From Parvularculaceae bacterium (GTDB taxonomy: Bacteria; Pseudomonadota; Alphaproteobacteria; Caulobacterales; Parvularculaceae), in NCBI GenBank assembly GCA_028284065.1, contig JANQSJ010000008.1, positions 124,001-188,000 on the forward strand: a stretch of DNA of 64,000 nucleotides, in the 5' to 3' direction. Of the stretch, positions 35,396-45,041 are shown one piece after another. Under the pieces are notes generated by a model, which had not been told where the DNA came from, searched no databases, and was given only the letters and a program-made list of their open reading frames with translations. A program made the translations under genes and the position numbers. Position 1 is the first letter of the stretch; the number at the start of each line of letters is the position of its first letter.

Positions 35396-35958
35396 CGGCG
35401 CGAAAGGATCGCGGCGCGCGCGTCTGCCTCGGCCAGATCGGCGCGCCCCATGGCGTCAAGGGTGCGTTCCGCATCAAGACGTTCACCGAGGCCGAAGAAG
35501 ACGTCGCCGCCTATGGCCCCGTAACGCTCGACCGGAATGCAGAACCGAAGACGCTGACGCTGAAATTCATCCGCACGGTCAAGCCCGGCCTCGCCCTCGC
35601 CGAAGCCGCGGAGGTCCCGCATCGCGAGGCGGCCGCGGCGCTCACCAATGAGAAGCTGTGGGTCGGCCGCGACGCCCTGCCGACGCTCGATGACGAAGAA
35701 GACTATTATGTGGAGGACCTCATCGGCCTGAAGGCGCAGGCGCACGACGGCGCGCCCGCCGGCGTCGTCGCGGCGGTGCATGACTTCGGCGCCGGCGACC
35801 TTCTGGAGCTGCGCCAGGTTCCGGGCGTCAAAGGCAGCCGCCTCGTCCGGTTCACGAAGGAGCTTGTCCCGGAGGTCGATATCGCGGCGGGCCGCATCGT
35901 CCTTGCCGCCGACGCCTTTGACGAAGGCGAAGGCGCGCCGGAGCCGTCCGAGACGTGA
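35392..35958 (+). CDS. rimM: 16S rRNA processing protein RimM
   Basis: 188 residues from GTG 35392, overlapping the MFS stop. CLGQIGAPHGVKGAFRIKTFTE is the RimM N-terminal signature; the linker EDYYVEDLIGLKA leads to the PRC-barrel domain (AAVHDFGAGDLLELRQ... ELVPEVDIAAGRIVLA). RimM assists 30S head assembly at S19. In most bacteria it lies between rpsP and trmD; here rpsP is absent upstream, replaced by a transporter gene, and trmD is 7.7 kb away. Confidence 0.95.
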   Translation: MTARKDRGARVCLGQIGAPHGVKGAFRIKTFTEAEEDVAAYGPVTLDRNAEPKTLTLKFIRTVKPGLALAEAAEVPHREAAAALTNEKLWVGRDALPTLDDEEDYYVEDLIGLKAQAHDGAPAGVVAAVHDFGAGDLLELRQVPGVKGSRLVRFTKELVPEVDIAAGRIVLAADAFDEGEGAPEPSET

Positions 35959-35986
35959 CGCAATCCTCAGCGCGCGGCGCGCAAGA

Positions 35987-38224
35987 TCAGACCGCCGCCC
36001 GTTCGCGGAGCAGGTCGTCAATGTCCGGGTCGGCGAGATACGCCTCGCTCGGCCGCGCGCCGAACCGCTCGACAAGCTCAATGGCGAAGAGCTTCGCGAA
36101 TAGAGGCGACACGAAATAGCCATTGTGAAGAAGCTCCGCGCCGTCGAACTTCATCGCCACCGCTAGCGGGTCATGGCCCGCCTCGCCCGTGGTCAACGCG
36201 CCAGACGCCAGCAAATCGCGCAAGCGATCGATCGCGCCGGGGGCGTCATTATGGGACAGCGCGACCATTTCCTCTTCAACGCGTCGCGGCAACGCGCCGA
36301 CAATTTCCTCATCCACGTCAATGGAGGGCGACACCCCGACGACCCGCTCTCCGTACCCGTCATTGCCATAGGCCTGCGCCCGCAGGACGCCATTGAGATA
36401 GGCGTTGAGGACGGGCGCGCCGAAAAAGCCCGCTATGGCGGCGATAATGGCGGAAAACCCGAGAACCGGAATCAGATTGGCGATCTGGAACGTGACGCTT
36501 GTCGTCGAATCAGGACGCACCGCCGCCGGCAGGCACTCATAGTAGGGACGTCCGCAATAGCCATCGTAACCGCCTATGGCCGCCGTCGCCGACGCCGTCC
36601 CGTCGAGTATGGCGCTCGTCGCCCTCGAATGCGCATCCATCAGGAAATCCAAAGACCGCGGCGCCGGCTCGATCACATCACACCAGGGAAATAAAGCGGA
36701 GCGCCGGCCGCTTGCGTTAAACAACCGTCCGTCCGCAATGTCATCGACGATGCCGCCGCATGTGCGCGCCACATCCGTGCGAACCGAAATCGTCGTGACG
36801 AGTTCAGCCCCCTTTTCGATCACTCGCTCTGTCTGCCGATCATTTACCGCTCCGTTATGAAGGTCTCTCAAGACCCGCAAGTAAACGACAGGCTCGACTG
36901 AGTAGGTGTGTTCCAGGTTTTCGAGCGCGCTCAATGGGGCGTCCCTGTACGCCGCCTCTGCGGCGAACCAGCCGACAAACGACATAAGGCCTTCCTTGCG
37001 GACATAAAAGTTGGATCCATCAGCGCCTACGGCGACAAAGAACTCAATCGCCATGTTCCGAATGTCTTCGACTGACATTCCCTCCGCCTCGCGCAGAACG
37101 TCATATGCGGTCGTACCGACCATCCGCTCCTCGCCGCTCAACCGTCCGTGTAGGTCTTCATCGCTGAACCGATCCAGCTCGGCCCGAAAGTCCTCAAGCG
37201 TCACTAGGTAAAGGTCAGCGCGGAGGCGGTAACGTCTGGAAAAGTAAGCGGCGAAAGCGGGGATCGTTTCAGCCCCGGCGAGTCGAAACGCGCCAACCGA
37301 CTTAAAATGACGATCTACATCAGCTGCGTCCTCATCGGCCAACCAGACGGGATCATCAACAAGCGCTAACCCCGCAGATCGTTCCGCAAGGCGCAGCTCG
37401 TCCTCCGCAATCTGATTGCCGATCGCCTCCACATAGACGTTCGCGACGAACAAAAACGCCAGCAGAGAGAAGACGCCGACAAAAACCTGCCGGAAACGGA
37501 CAATCTTCGGCGCAAGCGCAACCCCCTGGCGCAGGGCGTTGATGGCTTCGTCCTGCGCGTGGCTCATGCGCAGATATTTATCGCCCGCCTTGTCATGGAG
37601 GACGTTGCGCCGAAACGCGCGCTGACGCCTGAAATTGCGCCGTACAAAGAAAAAGAGAATGCTGACGCCGATGATCGCGGCGGAGAGGGTCAGCGCGTTG
37701 TCGCCGACAAATCCCGAAACGCTCGCCGCATCCGCGTTCAGGAGGGAATAGAGCAGCACCGCAAGAACCCCCATGATCGCCGTCATGGCGATGCGGCCGC
37801 GCAGGTCGAGGATCGTCACCGGATTGCGGTTCGATCGGAACAGGATGAGCGGCATGCCAATCGATATGAAGCCGCGCACATGGTCGAAGTCCGCGCGCCG
37901 CCTCGTCAGATATCGCAAAAGCAGGGCCTGCGCGCCGACGCTGCCGCCATGGCTGTGCCCCACGACAAGAGGCGGCGTGCGCCGTTTGCGCAAGGTCCTG
38001 AACAGCCGGGCGCCGGCCTTGCGCCGGTCCACCTCGCTGTTGCGGCCGGACCAGTGGAAGGGCTCGATATTGAGTTGCGTGTCAACGAGCCGCTGCACCA
38101 CGGTCCAGAACGGCGAGCCGCGCTGCCACCATTTCTCGCCGGCGTCCGCGTCGTCCTGCGCAAATGTGCCGTGCACCGTGACGACGTCGATTGCGTCGTC
38201 GTCGCCCCCGCTTCGGATTGACAT
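35987..38224 (-). CDS. Large membrane protein with N-terminal alpha/beta-hydrolase domain
   Basis: 745 residues from ATG 38224; the longer frame upstream was rejected because it crosses the opposite ttcA leader and lacks a hydrolase-like start. Residues 12-135 look like a lipase/esterase: [11 protein letters not shown], then a nucleophile motif [15 protein letters not shown] (Ser near residue 98) and [11 protein letters not shown]. Pairs of hydrophobic helices lie near 155-210 and 255-280; a soluble region of about 330 residues follows, then helices near 610-645 and a C-terminal domain of about 100 residues with conserved-looking GGRAP-less sequence. The region after 280 is unlike anything I can name. 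Likely an inner-membrane hydrolase. It is convergent with rimM and divergent from ttcA. Confidence 0.7.
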   Translation of the reverse strand: MSIRSGGDDDAIDVVTVHGTFAQDDADAGEKWWQRGSPFWTVVQRLVDTQLNIEPFHWSGRNSEVDRRKAGARLFRTLRKRRTPPLVVGHSHGGSVGAQALLLRYLTRRRADFDHVRGFISIGMPLILFRSNRNPVTILDLRGRIAMTAIMGVLAVLLYSLLNADAASVSGFVGDNALTLSAAIIGVSILFFFVRRNFRRQRAFRRNVLHDKAGDKYLRMSHAQDEAINALRQGVALAPKIVRFRQVFVGVFSLLAFLFVANVYVEAIGNQIAEDELRLAERSAGLALVDDPVWLADEDAADVDRHFKSVGAFRLAGAETIPAFAAYFSRRYRLRADLYLVTLEDFRAELDRFSDEDLHGRLSGEERMVGTTAYDVLREAEGMSVEDIRNMAIEFFVAVGADGSNFYVRKEGLMSFVGWFAAEAAYRDAPLSALENLEHTYSVEPVVYLRVLRDLHNGAVNDRQTERVIEKGAELVTTISVRTDVARTCGGIVDDIADGRLFNASGRRSALFPWCDVIEPAPRSLDFLMDAHSRATSAILDGTASATAAIGGYDGYCGRPYYECLPAAVRPDSTTSVTFQIANLIPVLGFSAIIAAIAGFFGAPVLNAYLNGVLRAQAYGNDGYGERVVGVSPSIDVDEEIVGALPRRVEEEMVALSHNDAPGAIDRLRDLLASGALTTGEAGHDPLAVAMKFDGAELLHNGYFVSPLFAKLFAIELVERFGARPSEAYLADPDIDDLLRERAAV

Positions 38225-38465
38225 CTCCCCTCGCCCCCGCTCCCCTGAACCCAAGACCGGCCAATCAAGGTTGGCGATCCAATCGCCGAGATCGAACGGC
38301 CCAAACGCCAGCCCCGCAATTCCCGCCCGCCAGGCCGGCGACCGCCCGCTGTCCCGCACACTATATCGAAGAACCGGGGGAAGGCGAACCGCTAGTCCGA
38401 TCGCGCGGGGGCGAGGCTTGAGTTTCCTCTTCGCTTGTGGTTCGGCTTGCCTTTGGAGGCGGGCC

Positions 38466-39353
38466 GTGGCCGAAAGCGAACCAGTCATCGACGAAGAAGA
38501 CGGCGGACAGGCGCCGGATGACGCCGCGCTTCACGCCTACGCTGAGGCGCCGAATTCACTTACGTTCAAGAAGCTCCGTAAACGCATCGTTCGGAACGCC
38601 CAGGAGGCGATCCGCCAGTACGCCATGGACGGCCAGCGCCCCGACGGCGCGCCGCAGAAATGGCTTGTGTGCCTGTCCGGCGGCAAGGACAGCTATGCGC
38701 TGCTCGCCGCGCTCCTCGACCTCAAATGGCAGGGCGCATTGAAGGCCGAACTACTCGCCTGCAATCTTGACCAGGGCCAGCCCGGATTTCCGAAACACGT
38801 ATTGCCGGACTATCTCGACGGCCTCGGCGTCGACTATCGCATCATCGCCGAAGACACGTACTCGATCGTCACGGACAAGGTTCCTGAGAACCGCACTTAT
38901 TGTTCGCTCTGCTCGCGTCTTAGGCGCGGCATTCTCTATCGCGTCGCGCGCGAAGAGGCTTGCGACGCCATCGTCCTCGGCCACCATCGCGACGACGCGC
39001 TTGAGACATTCATGATGAACCTCTTCCATGGCGGCCGGCTTGCGGCGATGCCGCCGAAGCTCGTCAATGACGAGGGCGATCTTTTTGTCCTCCGCCCCCT
39101 GATTTTTTGCGCCGAAAAGGACCTCGCGAAATTCGCCGAGCTTTTGAAGTTCCCGATCATTCCCTGCACGCTCTGCGGCAGCCAGGAGGGCCTTCAGCGC
39201 GTGGCGATGAAGGCACTTCTCGACGGGTGGGAGGAAAAGCGCCCCGGCCAGCGCGAGACCATGTTCCGGGCGCTCAGAAACGTCCGCCTCAGCCACCTCG
39301 CCGATGATCGGGCGTTCGATTTTGAGGGGTTAGGAAAGTCGAGCGAACAATGA
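38466..39353 (+). CDS. ttcA: tRNA 2-thiocytidine biosynthesis protein TtcA
   Basis: 295 residues from GTG 38466, preceded by GGAGGC; a longer frame to the left has no homology. PP-loop [13 protein letters not shown] (about 75-87), the Fe-S cysteines in [11 protein letters not shown] and the later [12 protein letters not shown] identify TtcA, the ATP- and iron-sulfur-dependent enzyme that thiolates C32 of several tRNAs. Other TtcA-type segments: [20 protein letters not shown] and [17 protein letters not shown]. Stand-alone gene, divergent from the membrane hydrolase. Confidence 0.95.
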   Translation: MAESEPVIDEEDGGQAPDDAALHAYAEAPNSLTFKKLRKRIVRNAQEAIRQYAMDGQRPDGAPQKWLVCLSGGKDSYALLAALLDLKWQGALKAELLACNLDQGQPGFPKHVLPDYLDGLGVDYRIIAEDTYSIVTDKVPENRTYCSLCSRLRRGILYRVAREEACDAIVLGHHRDDALETFMMNLFHGGRLAAMPPKLVNDEGDLFVLRPLIFCAEKDLAKFAELLKFPIIPCTLCGSQEGLQRVAMKALLDGWEEKRPGQRETMFRALRNVRLSHLADDRAFDFEGLGKSSEQ

Positions 39354-39443
39354 CCGGATGCAAGATGTTCGCGCACAAAGGCGACATGCAGGCGAGGTAT
39401 AAGGTCTCTCTAGTCCCAAACTACATCGAAGCGGCATGATGCA

Positions 39444-39821
39444 ATGGATGAAAGCGTAAACGCACTACGAGAGACCGCTAATACGCTCGCGCAGGCGGCC
39501 GGAGCCTTATCAGCTACATCTGAAGGCGCGCCTCAAGCTGGAGCGTTTCTTTCGCTCGGGCAGATTTCATTTGGCGCACTCATGGGCTCCCTTTTGACAT
39601 TCTTCGTCCAACGATGGTTCACGAAGAAAGATGAAAGAAGCCTAGCGAAGCACCGCCGTAGAGAGATGGCCGTTCAACTTCACGAGCGATTCAATTCCGC
39701 CGAAATGCTGAAAGCTCGCACTAACGCCGAAATGCACTTGCTGGAACACGTTGGTAAACGCCTTCACGACATTCGAGACACTGGCACGCTGTCTGGCTGG
39801 TCGCTCGAGAGTACGAGTTGA
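39444..39821 (+). CDS. Split DUF4760-like gene, N-terminal part
   Basis: 125 residues with one membrane helix (about 38-57, ISFGALMGSLLTFFVQRWF) and a cytoplasmic part REMAVQLHERFNSAEMLKARTNAEMHLLEHVG, close to the DUF4760-type start seen in mobile-element neighbourhoods. The frame ends with an unlikely LESTS tail, while the next frame over reads into the following ORF as a natural continuation (LVAREYELMQIAIDEGL). Most likely a single gene of about 230 residues broken by a frameshift near 39775-39795. AT-richer than neighbours. Confidence 0.6.
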   Translation: MDESVNALRETANTLAQAAGALSATSEGAPQAGAFLSLGQISFGALMGSLLTFFVQRWFTKKDERSLAKHRRREMAVQLHERFNSAEMLKARTNAEMHLLEHVGKRLHDIRDTGTLSGWSLESTS

Positions 39822-40141
39822 TGCAAATTGCGATCGATGAAGGGCTTGCTGATCAAGATATTGTGGCGAAATACGCATTCGAAATCTTCGTATATTGGTT
39901 ACAACACTTTCGATTTGGGTTCATGTATGAAACCTTCGATACCGTTGCGCGAATCAAGGCGCTTGAAGATTTTTTCAAGATGCATCCGTCAACGGCCGGT
40001 CGATGGGAAGAGATGGAGTCCATGCAGCGCGCGCACTTAAATCGACTGCTCACGTCAATTGGCAAGGTAGAATTTGATTTTTCAAAAGCGCCAGAACTTC
40101 TGAGTAGAAAACTATCAGGCGACGGCAATATTCTAAAATAA
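39821..40141 (+). CDS. Split DUF4760-like gene, C-terminal part
   Basis: 106 residues from ATG 39821, which overlaps the previous stop by one base (TGATG). The product (MQIAIDEGLADQDIVAKYAFEIFVYWLQHFRF...) matches the rest of the DUF4760-like pattern, with ALEDFFKMHP and a helical end. It may be a frameshifted C-terminal half, or a coupled second protein. Function unknown. The pair has lower GC than the ttcA and kinase genes that flank it, which suggests acquisition. Confidence 0.55.
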   Translation: MQIAIDEGLADQDIVAKYAFEIFVYWLQHFRFGFMYETFDTVARIKALEDFFKMHPSTAGRWEEMESMQRAHLNRLLTSIGKVEFDFSKAPELLSRKLSGDGNILK

Positions 40142-40315
40142 TATCCAAGTGCTTTAGTGTATTTCGGGGACTCTGATGGAAGCTCTGAGTTCGCGTCGAA
40201 CTGCGCATCGGCCGCATCGCCCTGACTAGCCGGACCATTCATGAGCGATTAGCCATTTTGGCGTATGGCCCTTGGGCGCCGATGCGATGGATCATAACGA
40301 TTCGCGGAGAGCCCC

Positions 40316-41923
40316 ATGACAGCGACGACGCCAAAAGAAGAAAAGACGGCGGCGGTCACGTCGGCCAGAGACGAAAGCGCCGAGGAAAAGAAGTCGTTCA
40401 TCCGTCGCGCGGCGGAGGCGCAGGCGGAGCTCGGCAACGCGACAAGCTTCTTCGTGAACTGCCTCGCCGCCGTCGTGATGAGCGCGGCGATGGCGGTTCC
40501 GATAACCTGGGCGCTCAAGACTGCGACGGGCGCGCCCGCCTTCGACATCGACTTTGGCGCCGTGTCGGTCATCGCCGCATTCACGAGCTTCATCGTGGCG
40601 ATGCCCATGGTCGTGTTCATCATCGTCACCGTCGACATCATCAAGGACGTGCGCGATAAGCTGTCCGTCGCGGCGAAAAAAGCCGAAGCCGCCAGCCGGT
40701 CGAAATCCACCTTCCTCGCGAACATGAGTCATGAAATCCGTACGCCGCTCAATGGCGTTCTCGGCATGGCGCAGGTGCTGGAGTCGACGCGCCTCGACGA
40801 CGACCAGCGGGACTATGTCGCGGCGATCCTCGATTCCGGACGCACCCTGACGAGCCTCCTGAATGACGTGCTCGATATTTCCAAGATCGAGGCCGGCAAA
40901 TTTGACATCGCGCCGGTCGACGTCGACATCCGCGCGCTGCTGGAGCGCCAGGTTCGCCTATGGGAGGGGCGCGCGTCGGAGAAGTTCCTTGAGCTGACGC
41001 TCAACGTCGCCGACGATGTTCCCGAATGGCTCTCCTTCGACCAGGTGCGCGTGCAGCAGTGCCTGTCGAATCTCATTTCCAACGCGATAAAATTCACCGA
41101 GACGGGCGGCGTGACCGTGCGCGTTTCCTCAACCGCGCAGGGCGACGATTCCCATCTTATCGAAATTCGGGTCATCGACACCGGCTCCGGCGTCGACGCG
41201 CAGACGCTCTCGCGCCTCTTCCAGCCCTTCGCCCAGGCCGACGAGACGACCTCCATAAATCACGGCGGCACGGGGCTTGGCCTGTCGATCACGCGACGAC
41301 TCGCCGAGCTGATGGGCGGCGGCGCGGAGGCGACGTCAAAGGTCGGCGAGGGGTCGACCTTCATGTTCTCCTTCGCAGCGCCGGCGGCTGACGCGCCCGC
41401 CGCGCCGGACGACAAGACCGAGGTCGACGACGCCGAAAAGGCGCTTGCGACGCTCGCCGGCGCGCCGTTGAAAATCCTGATCGTCGACGACATGCCGCTC
41501 AACCGGCGGATCGCCGCCCTCTTCCTCAACGCCGTCGGCGCGGACATAGAGGAAGCGGAGAACGGCGCCGCGGCTCTCGACGCGCTTGCCGCAAAGCCCT
41601 TTGACGTCGTCCTCCTCGACATGCGCATGCCGGTGATGGACGGCCCGGAAACCGTCGCCGCCATTCGCGCATCGCCGGCGGCCTGGCGCGATACGCCGCT
41701 CATCGCGCTGACCGCGGACGCCATGGGCGGCGACCGGGAGAAGTACCTCGCCCTCGGCGCCGATGGCTATGTGTCGAAACCGGTGGACGAGCGCAGCCTG
41801 CTATCGGAGCTGCTCCGTGTCATGAGCGATAGGCCGCCCGCGTGCGAACGGCGAACCGCACAGGAAGACGGAGGGCGCCGCGCGGCGCCGGCGCAAACCG
41901 CGGCGCCGACCTCAGCCGCCTGA
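40316..41923 (+). CDS. Hybrid histidine kinase-response regulator
   Basis: 535 residues. Two membrane helices (about 45-67 and 80-105) are followed by a HisKA dimerisation domain with phospho-acceptor H about 139 in NMSHEIRTPLNGVLGMAQ, an HATPase_c domain (N box QCLSNLISNAIKF, G boxes DTGSGVD and GGTGLGLSITRRLAELMGG) and a receiver domain (ILIVDD, phospho-acceptor D about 435 in VVLLDMRMPVMDG, conserved TAD and SKP). A CAPI-rich linker joins them. No cognate output regulator is adjacent; the histidine phosphotransfer partner must be elsewhere. The periplasmic loop is very short, so the signal may be membrane or cytosolic. Confidence 0.93.
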   Translation: MTATTPKEEKTAAVTSARDESAEEKKSFIRRAAEAQAELGNATSFFVNCLAAVVMSAAMAVPITWALKTATGAPAFDIDFGAVSVIAAFTSFIVAMPMVVFIIVTVDIIKDVRDKLSVAAKKAEAASRSKSTFLANMSHEIRTPLNGVLGMAQVLESTRLDDDQRDYVAAILDSGRTLTSLLNDVLDISKIEAGKFDIAPVDVDIRALLERQVRLWEGRASEKFLELTLNVADDVPEWLSFDQVRVQQCLSNLISNAIKFTETGGVTVRVSSTAQGDDSHLIEIRVIDTGSGVDAQTLSRLFQPFAQADETTSINHGGTGLGLSITRRLAELMGGGAEATSKVGEGSTFMFSFAAPAADAPAAPDDKTEVDDAEKALATLAGAPLKILIVDDMPLNRRIAALFLNAVGADIEEAENGAAALDALAAKPFDVVLLDMRMPVMDGPETVAAIRASPAAWRDTPLIALTADAMGGDREKYLALGADGYVSKPVDERSLLSELLRVMSDRPPACERRTAQEDGGRRAAPAQTAAPTSAA

Positions 41924-41929
41924 AGCAGG

Positions 41930-42493
41930 TCAGGCGCCGCCATAGGGCAGCGAGGATTTGTGCACGACCATGCGCAGATCGCCCGCGTCATCCCTTATAT
42001 AGCCGATCGTGTATTCGACTTTCGTTTCTTCCCCGACCTTCGGCGTGAAATAGTAGTTTCCCATGGCGACGGCCATGTCGCAGCTGTTGTTGGTGATCCC
42101 CTCATTCAGCCAACGGACCTTTGTCCAGGGCCGCAGGGCGAAACCGCTGTCTTCCGGGAAAGACGGATTGCCGCCGACGAAATAGGACAGCGCGCCGTCA
42201 AACGATGACCGGAATTGCTCATCCGCCGCCAGGGTGGGCTTGAAAAGGACGAGGCCGAGGTCGTAGGCGTAGAACCGGTTGATGTGATCGGAGGCCGCCG
42301 CGACATAGTCGCCGCCTGCATCGTACACGCCGCCAATTTTCACGATCCCCTCGCCCCAGGCGGTCTGCGCGGCGACCACTTCCTGTTCGGTGATGCATTG
42401 ACCGCTGCTTTGGGCGACGGCGCTGGGCGCCGCCGTTTCGGTGACGCAGGCCGTAAGACCCACCAGGGCGACGGCCGATAGGAACGCTCTCAT
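41930..42493 (-). CDS. Conserved secreted protein, CaMKII-association-like NTF2 fold
   Basis: 187 residues with a lipobox-like LTAC (Cys 16) in a signal sequence. Core segments AQTAWGEGIVKIGGVYDAGGDY, YAYDLGLVLFKPTLAADEQFR, GALSYFVGG, SGFALRPWTKVRWLNEGI and AMGNYYFTPKVGEETKVEYTIGY, HKSSLPY form a strongly conserved family in marine proteobacteria that is often mislabelled phosphoribosyl-AMP cyclohydrolase. It has the look of an NTF2/CaMKII-AD-type cone. Function unknown. Confidence 0.7.
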   Translation of the reverse strand: MRAFLSAVALVGLTACVTETAAPSAVAQSSGQCITEQEVVAAQTAWGEGIVKIGGVYDAGGDYVAAASDHINRFYAYDLGLVLFKPTLAADEQFRSSFDGALSYFVGGNPSFPEDSGFALRPWTKVRWLNEGITNNSCDMAVAMGNYYFTPKVGEETKVEYTIGYIRDDAGDLRMVVHKSSLPYGGA

Positions 42494-42810
42494 CTTCTCT
42501 CCTTTCTGGAACCGCCGGATATTCGGCGGGACGGCGACGACCCGACAAGGCGAGCGTAACCGTTCATTTTCTCAGGAGCGTGACCTGTAGCGCGCAGCGG
42601 GTTGTCTTGTCGTCGGCAGGCGGAAACGGAAATGAAAAGCCGATTACAATTTTTGAAAACCATCACGCAATTGGCGGGCGTCTTCCTTGCCGCTGAACGT
42701 TGATGGCGACGCATGTCAAAGTGATGCGGGTCGAAATGGCGTCGCAACCCTGATGGCGTCGCAATCCTGATGCGGGGGTCGATCCCTCCCGCTGATCGCG
42801 CTGAGGCTTC
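42494..42810. other. Intergenic region with tandem repeats
   Basis: About 320 bases without a gene. Two tandem copies of a 17-bp unit ATGGCGTCGCAAYCCTG lie at 42736-42752 and 42753-42769, followed by a partial third (ATGCGGG). Just right of it begins the repeat end at 42811-42833. Nothing else is visible. Confidence 0.55.
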
Positions 42811-42833
42811 GCCGGCTTTTTCGAACGGGCTCT
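42811..42833 (-). repeat. Solitary AGAGCCYGTTYGA repeat end
   Basis: On the minus strand AGAGCCCGTTCGAAAAAGCC, matching the right arm of the element at 50783-50967 in all but one of 23 bases. It starts exactly inside the stop codon (TAG) of the CAP-domain gene. No partner arm was seen within 300 bases. Confidence 0.75.
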
Positions 42834-43395
42834 AAAACGGCTCCGCCACCACCATGGTCCAGAAAGTCCGCGACGAGGCGCTGCGGTCATAGACGAGCGC
42901 AAGGCCCACATGCGCCGCATCCGGCAGGAGAAGCGTCTTGCGGTGGCTCGGACTGTGCAGCCAGCCGTCCAGCACTTCATCAAAATGGCGATAGCCGGTG
43001 GCGACGTTCTCGCCCGTCAGCACCGCGTCATATCCCGTCGCCGCGACGCGGGTGACCGGCGTCGATCCGTTCGCCCCGTAATGGGAGATCGCGTCCCGCT
43101 TTGCGAGGTCGGCAGCATGCGCATGGGCGGCCTCGGCGAGAAGCGGGTCCAGCGCCAGCGGCCTGACGCCATTGGCGACGCGCAACTCGTTGATCTTCGA
43201 GAGAGCCGCATACGGATCGAGCCGGCTGGACGGCGGCTGATAAAGGGTCGATGGCGCCGCTGCGCCATAAGAAGCGGACGTGGCGCGGACCGCGCCCTTT
43301 GATGCGCCGCCATGATGGGGCGCATCGCACGCCGCCGCGGCCCCCGACGCCGCAACCGCGCCCGCCGCTAAAGCCAACCAGAAACGCTGAACCAT
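42832..43395 (-). CDS. Secreted CAP-domain (SCP/PR-1-like) protein
   Basis: 187 residues from ATG 43395 (GGAG six bases upstream; a second ATG two codons before is possible). Signal peptide MVQRFWLALAAGAVAASGAAAA. CAP/SCP domain: ALSKINELRVANGVRPLALDPLLAEAAHAHAADLAKRD, ISHYGANGSTPVTRV with the His, GENVATGYRHFDEVLDGWLHSPSHRKTLLLPDAAHVGLA with the His/Glu cluster. Bacterial CAP proteins are secreted, with metal- or sterol-binding pockets and unclear roles. The stop TAG is formed by a repeat end shared with other genes in the window. Confidence 0.88.
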   Translation of the reverse strand: MVQRFWLALAAGAVAASGAAAACDAPHHGGASKGAVRATSASYGAAAPSTLYQPPSSRLDPYAALSKINELRVANGVRPLALDPLLAEAAHAHAADLAKRDAISHYGANGSTPVTRVAATGYDAVLTGENVATGYRHFDEVLDGWLHSPSHRKTLLLPDAAHVGLALVYDRSASSRTFWTMVVAEPF

Positions 43396-43630
43396 GACCA
43401 TCTCCGCCGCCGCAAACCGACCGACGGCAAGAAATGAGTCACGGGCGCTAACCCGACTTTAAGAAACGCGGTTAACGGCGCAATTTATCATAATACGGAG
43501 GAAAAAGCGCAGCCCGATTCCCCAACCGGCGAATGGGCCTTTCCCGCGATTCCCCCATTTGGGGTGCGCGGCGCGCAGGTCCGACCGCCGAGATTGCCAT
43601 CCGCCCGCCCCTCGCCCATACCGCGGCCCC

Positions 43631-44431
43631 ATGTGGCGCGCGACGGTTCTCACCCTCTTCCCGGAGCTCTTTCCGGGGCCCCTCGACGCTTCGGTCCTTG
43701 GCCGGGCGCGGGGCGAGGGCCATTGGAGCCTTGAAACCGTCGATATCCGCGACTTCTCCGACAACGCCTATCGCAGCGTCGACGACACGCCGGCCGGCGG
43801 CGGGCCCGGCATGGTGATGCGGGCCGACATCCTCGCCGCCGCGATCGACAGCCTTGACGACGCCAGCGACGAAGAGGCGCCCCGGCCGCGCATCGCCCTT
43901 TCGCCGCGCGGCCGGCCATTCGATCAGGCGCGCGCGAAGGCGCTGGGCGACGGGCCCGGCGCGGTCCTCATCTGCGGCCGTTTCGAGGGCATTGACCAAC
44001 GGGTTCTGGACGCCCGCGGCATTGAGGAAGTTTCGATCGGCGACTTCGTCCTCGCAGGCGGGGAAATCGCCGCCATGGCCCTTGTGGAAGCTTGCGTGCG
44101 CCTCCTTCCCGGGGTATTGGGCGCGGCTCAATCACTCGCCGAGGAGAGCTTCTCGCGCGGGCCGGACGGGCGGACGCTCCTAGAGTATCCCCAGTACACG
44201 CGGCCGCGGGTCTTCGAAGGCGTTGAGATTCCGCCCGTCTTGACCTCGGGCGACCACAAGAAAATCGCCGCCTGGCGGCGAGACCGGGCGATCGACATCA
44301 CCCGCGCGCGACGACCCGACCTCCTGGGGGATACGCCTCCCGGCGACGAGGATCCAATCCGCGATCGGCATAAAATTGAGGGCGCGCCTTCTGACGCGAA
44401 GCCCGACAAGGATAAGGACGACGCGCCATGA
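43631..44431 (+). CDS. trmD: tRNA (guanine-N1)-methyltransferase TrmD
   Basis: 266 residues from ATG 43631 ([20 protein letters not shown]). The deep trefoil-knot SAM-binding motifs are clear: [12 protein letters not shown] (about 56-67), [15 protein letters not shown] (about 112-126), [19 protein letters not shown] (about 130-149), and the C-terminal [12 protein letters not shown]. It methylates G37 of tRNAs reading CNN/GNN. The last 20 residues are acidic/basic and variable. Its TGA overlaps the rplS ATG (ATGA). rimM, normally adjacent, is 7.7 kb upstream. Confidence 0.97.
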   Translation: MWRATVLTLFPELFPGPLDASVLGRARGEGHWSLETVDIRDFSDNAYRSVDDTPAGGGPGMVMRADILAAAIDSLDDASDEEAPRPRIALSPRGRPFDQARAKALGDGPGAVLICGRFEGIDQRVLDARGIEEVSIGDFVLAGGEIAAMALVEACVRLLPGVLGAAQSLAEESFSRGPDGRTLLEYPQYTRPRVFEGVEIPPVLTSGDHKKIAAWRRDRAIDITRARRPDLLGDTPPGDEDPIRDRHKIEGAPSDAKPDKDKDDAP

Positions 44432-44829
44432 ACCTGATCGAAGAGCTCGAAAACGAGCAGATGGCCTCCCTCAAGCCGGACGTGCCGGCGTTCGCGCCCG
44501 GCGACACGGTGCGCGTCGCCGTGAAGGTGAAGGAAGGCAATCGCGAGCGCCTGCAGAATTACGAGGGCGTGTGCATCGCCCGCGCCGGCAAGGGGCTGAA
44601 CGAGAGCTTCACCGTGCGCAAAATCTCATTCGGCGAGGGCGTCGAACGGGTGTTCCCCATCTATTCGCCGCTCGTTGACTCCATAAAGGTCGTGCGCCGC
44701 GGCAAGGTCCGCCGCGCCAAGCTCTACTACCTGCGCGGCCGCCGCGGGAAATCCGCCCGCATCGCGGAGAAGGTCGACCGCCGCCCGGCAAAGGGCGCAA
44801 AGGGCAAGGCCGACAAGGCCTCGGAATAA
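44428..44829 (+). CDS. rplS: 50S ribosomal protein L19
   Basis: 133 residues, [15 protein letters not shown]..., [36 protein letters not shown], then [21 protein letters not shown]. Complete L19 with an alphaproteobacterial lysine-rich C-terminal extension ([12 protein letters not shown]). ATG overlaps the trmD stop, so it is translationally coupled. The 210 bases that follow hold no gene; a T run follows at about 44848 but without a convincing stem. Confidence 0.97.
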   Translation: MNLIEELENEQMASLKPDVPAFAPGDTVRVAVKVKEGNRERLQNYEGVCIARAGKGLNESFTVRKISFGEGVERVFPIYSPLVDSIKVVRRGKVRRAKLYYLRGRRGKSARIAEKVDRRPAKGAKGKADKASE

Positions 44830-45041
44830 GTCCCAAGGATCCGGGCTTTTTTGACGGTACGAGGCCCGATTGCATCCCGAGAGCTGCTCCCGTTGCGATC
44901 GGCCGCATCGTTCCGCCGGCTGTAGCGTTCTGACGTTATAGTCGCCCGCCCGCCGGGTCCGCCCGCCGACCCATATCGTCTTTACTGCGGCTTAAACCGC
45001 CCGCCCCCAGACTGCGCGGCGTCGCTTCCGGGAGGCGGACC

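Noticed and set aside
40316-41923. Cognate response regulator adjacent to the hybrid kinase
   Set aside because: The neighbours are a secreted NTF2-fold protein and a split DUF4760-like gene; no regulator gene is there.
44830-44870. Terminator after rplS
   Set aside because: A T run follows, but no convincing GC stem; not enough to call.
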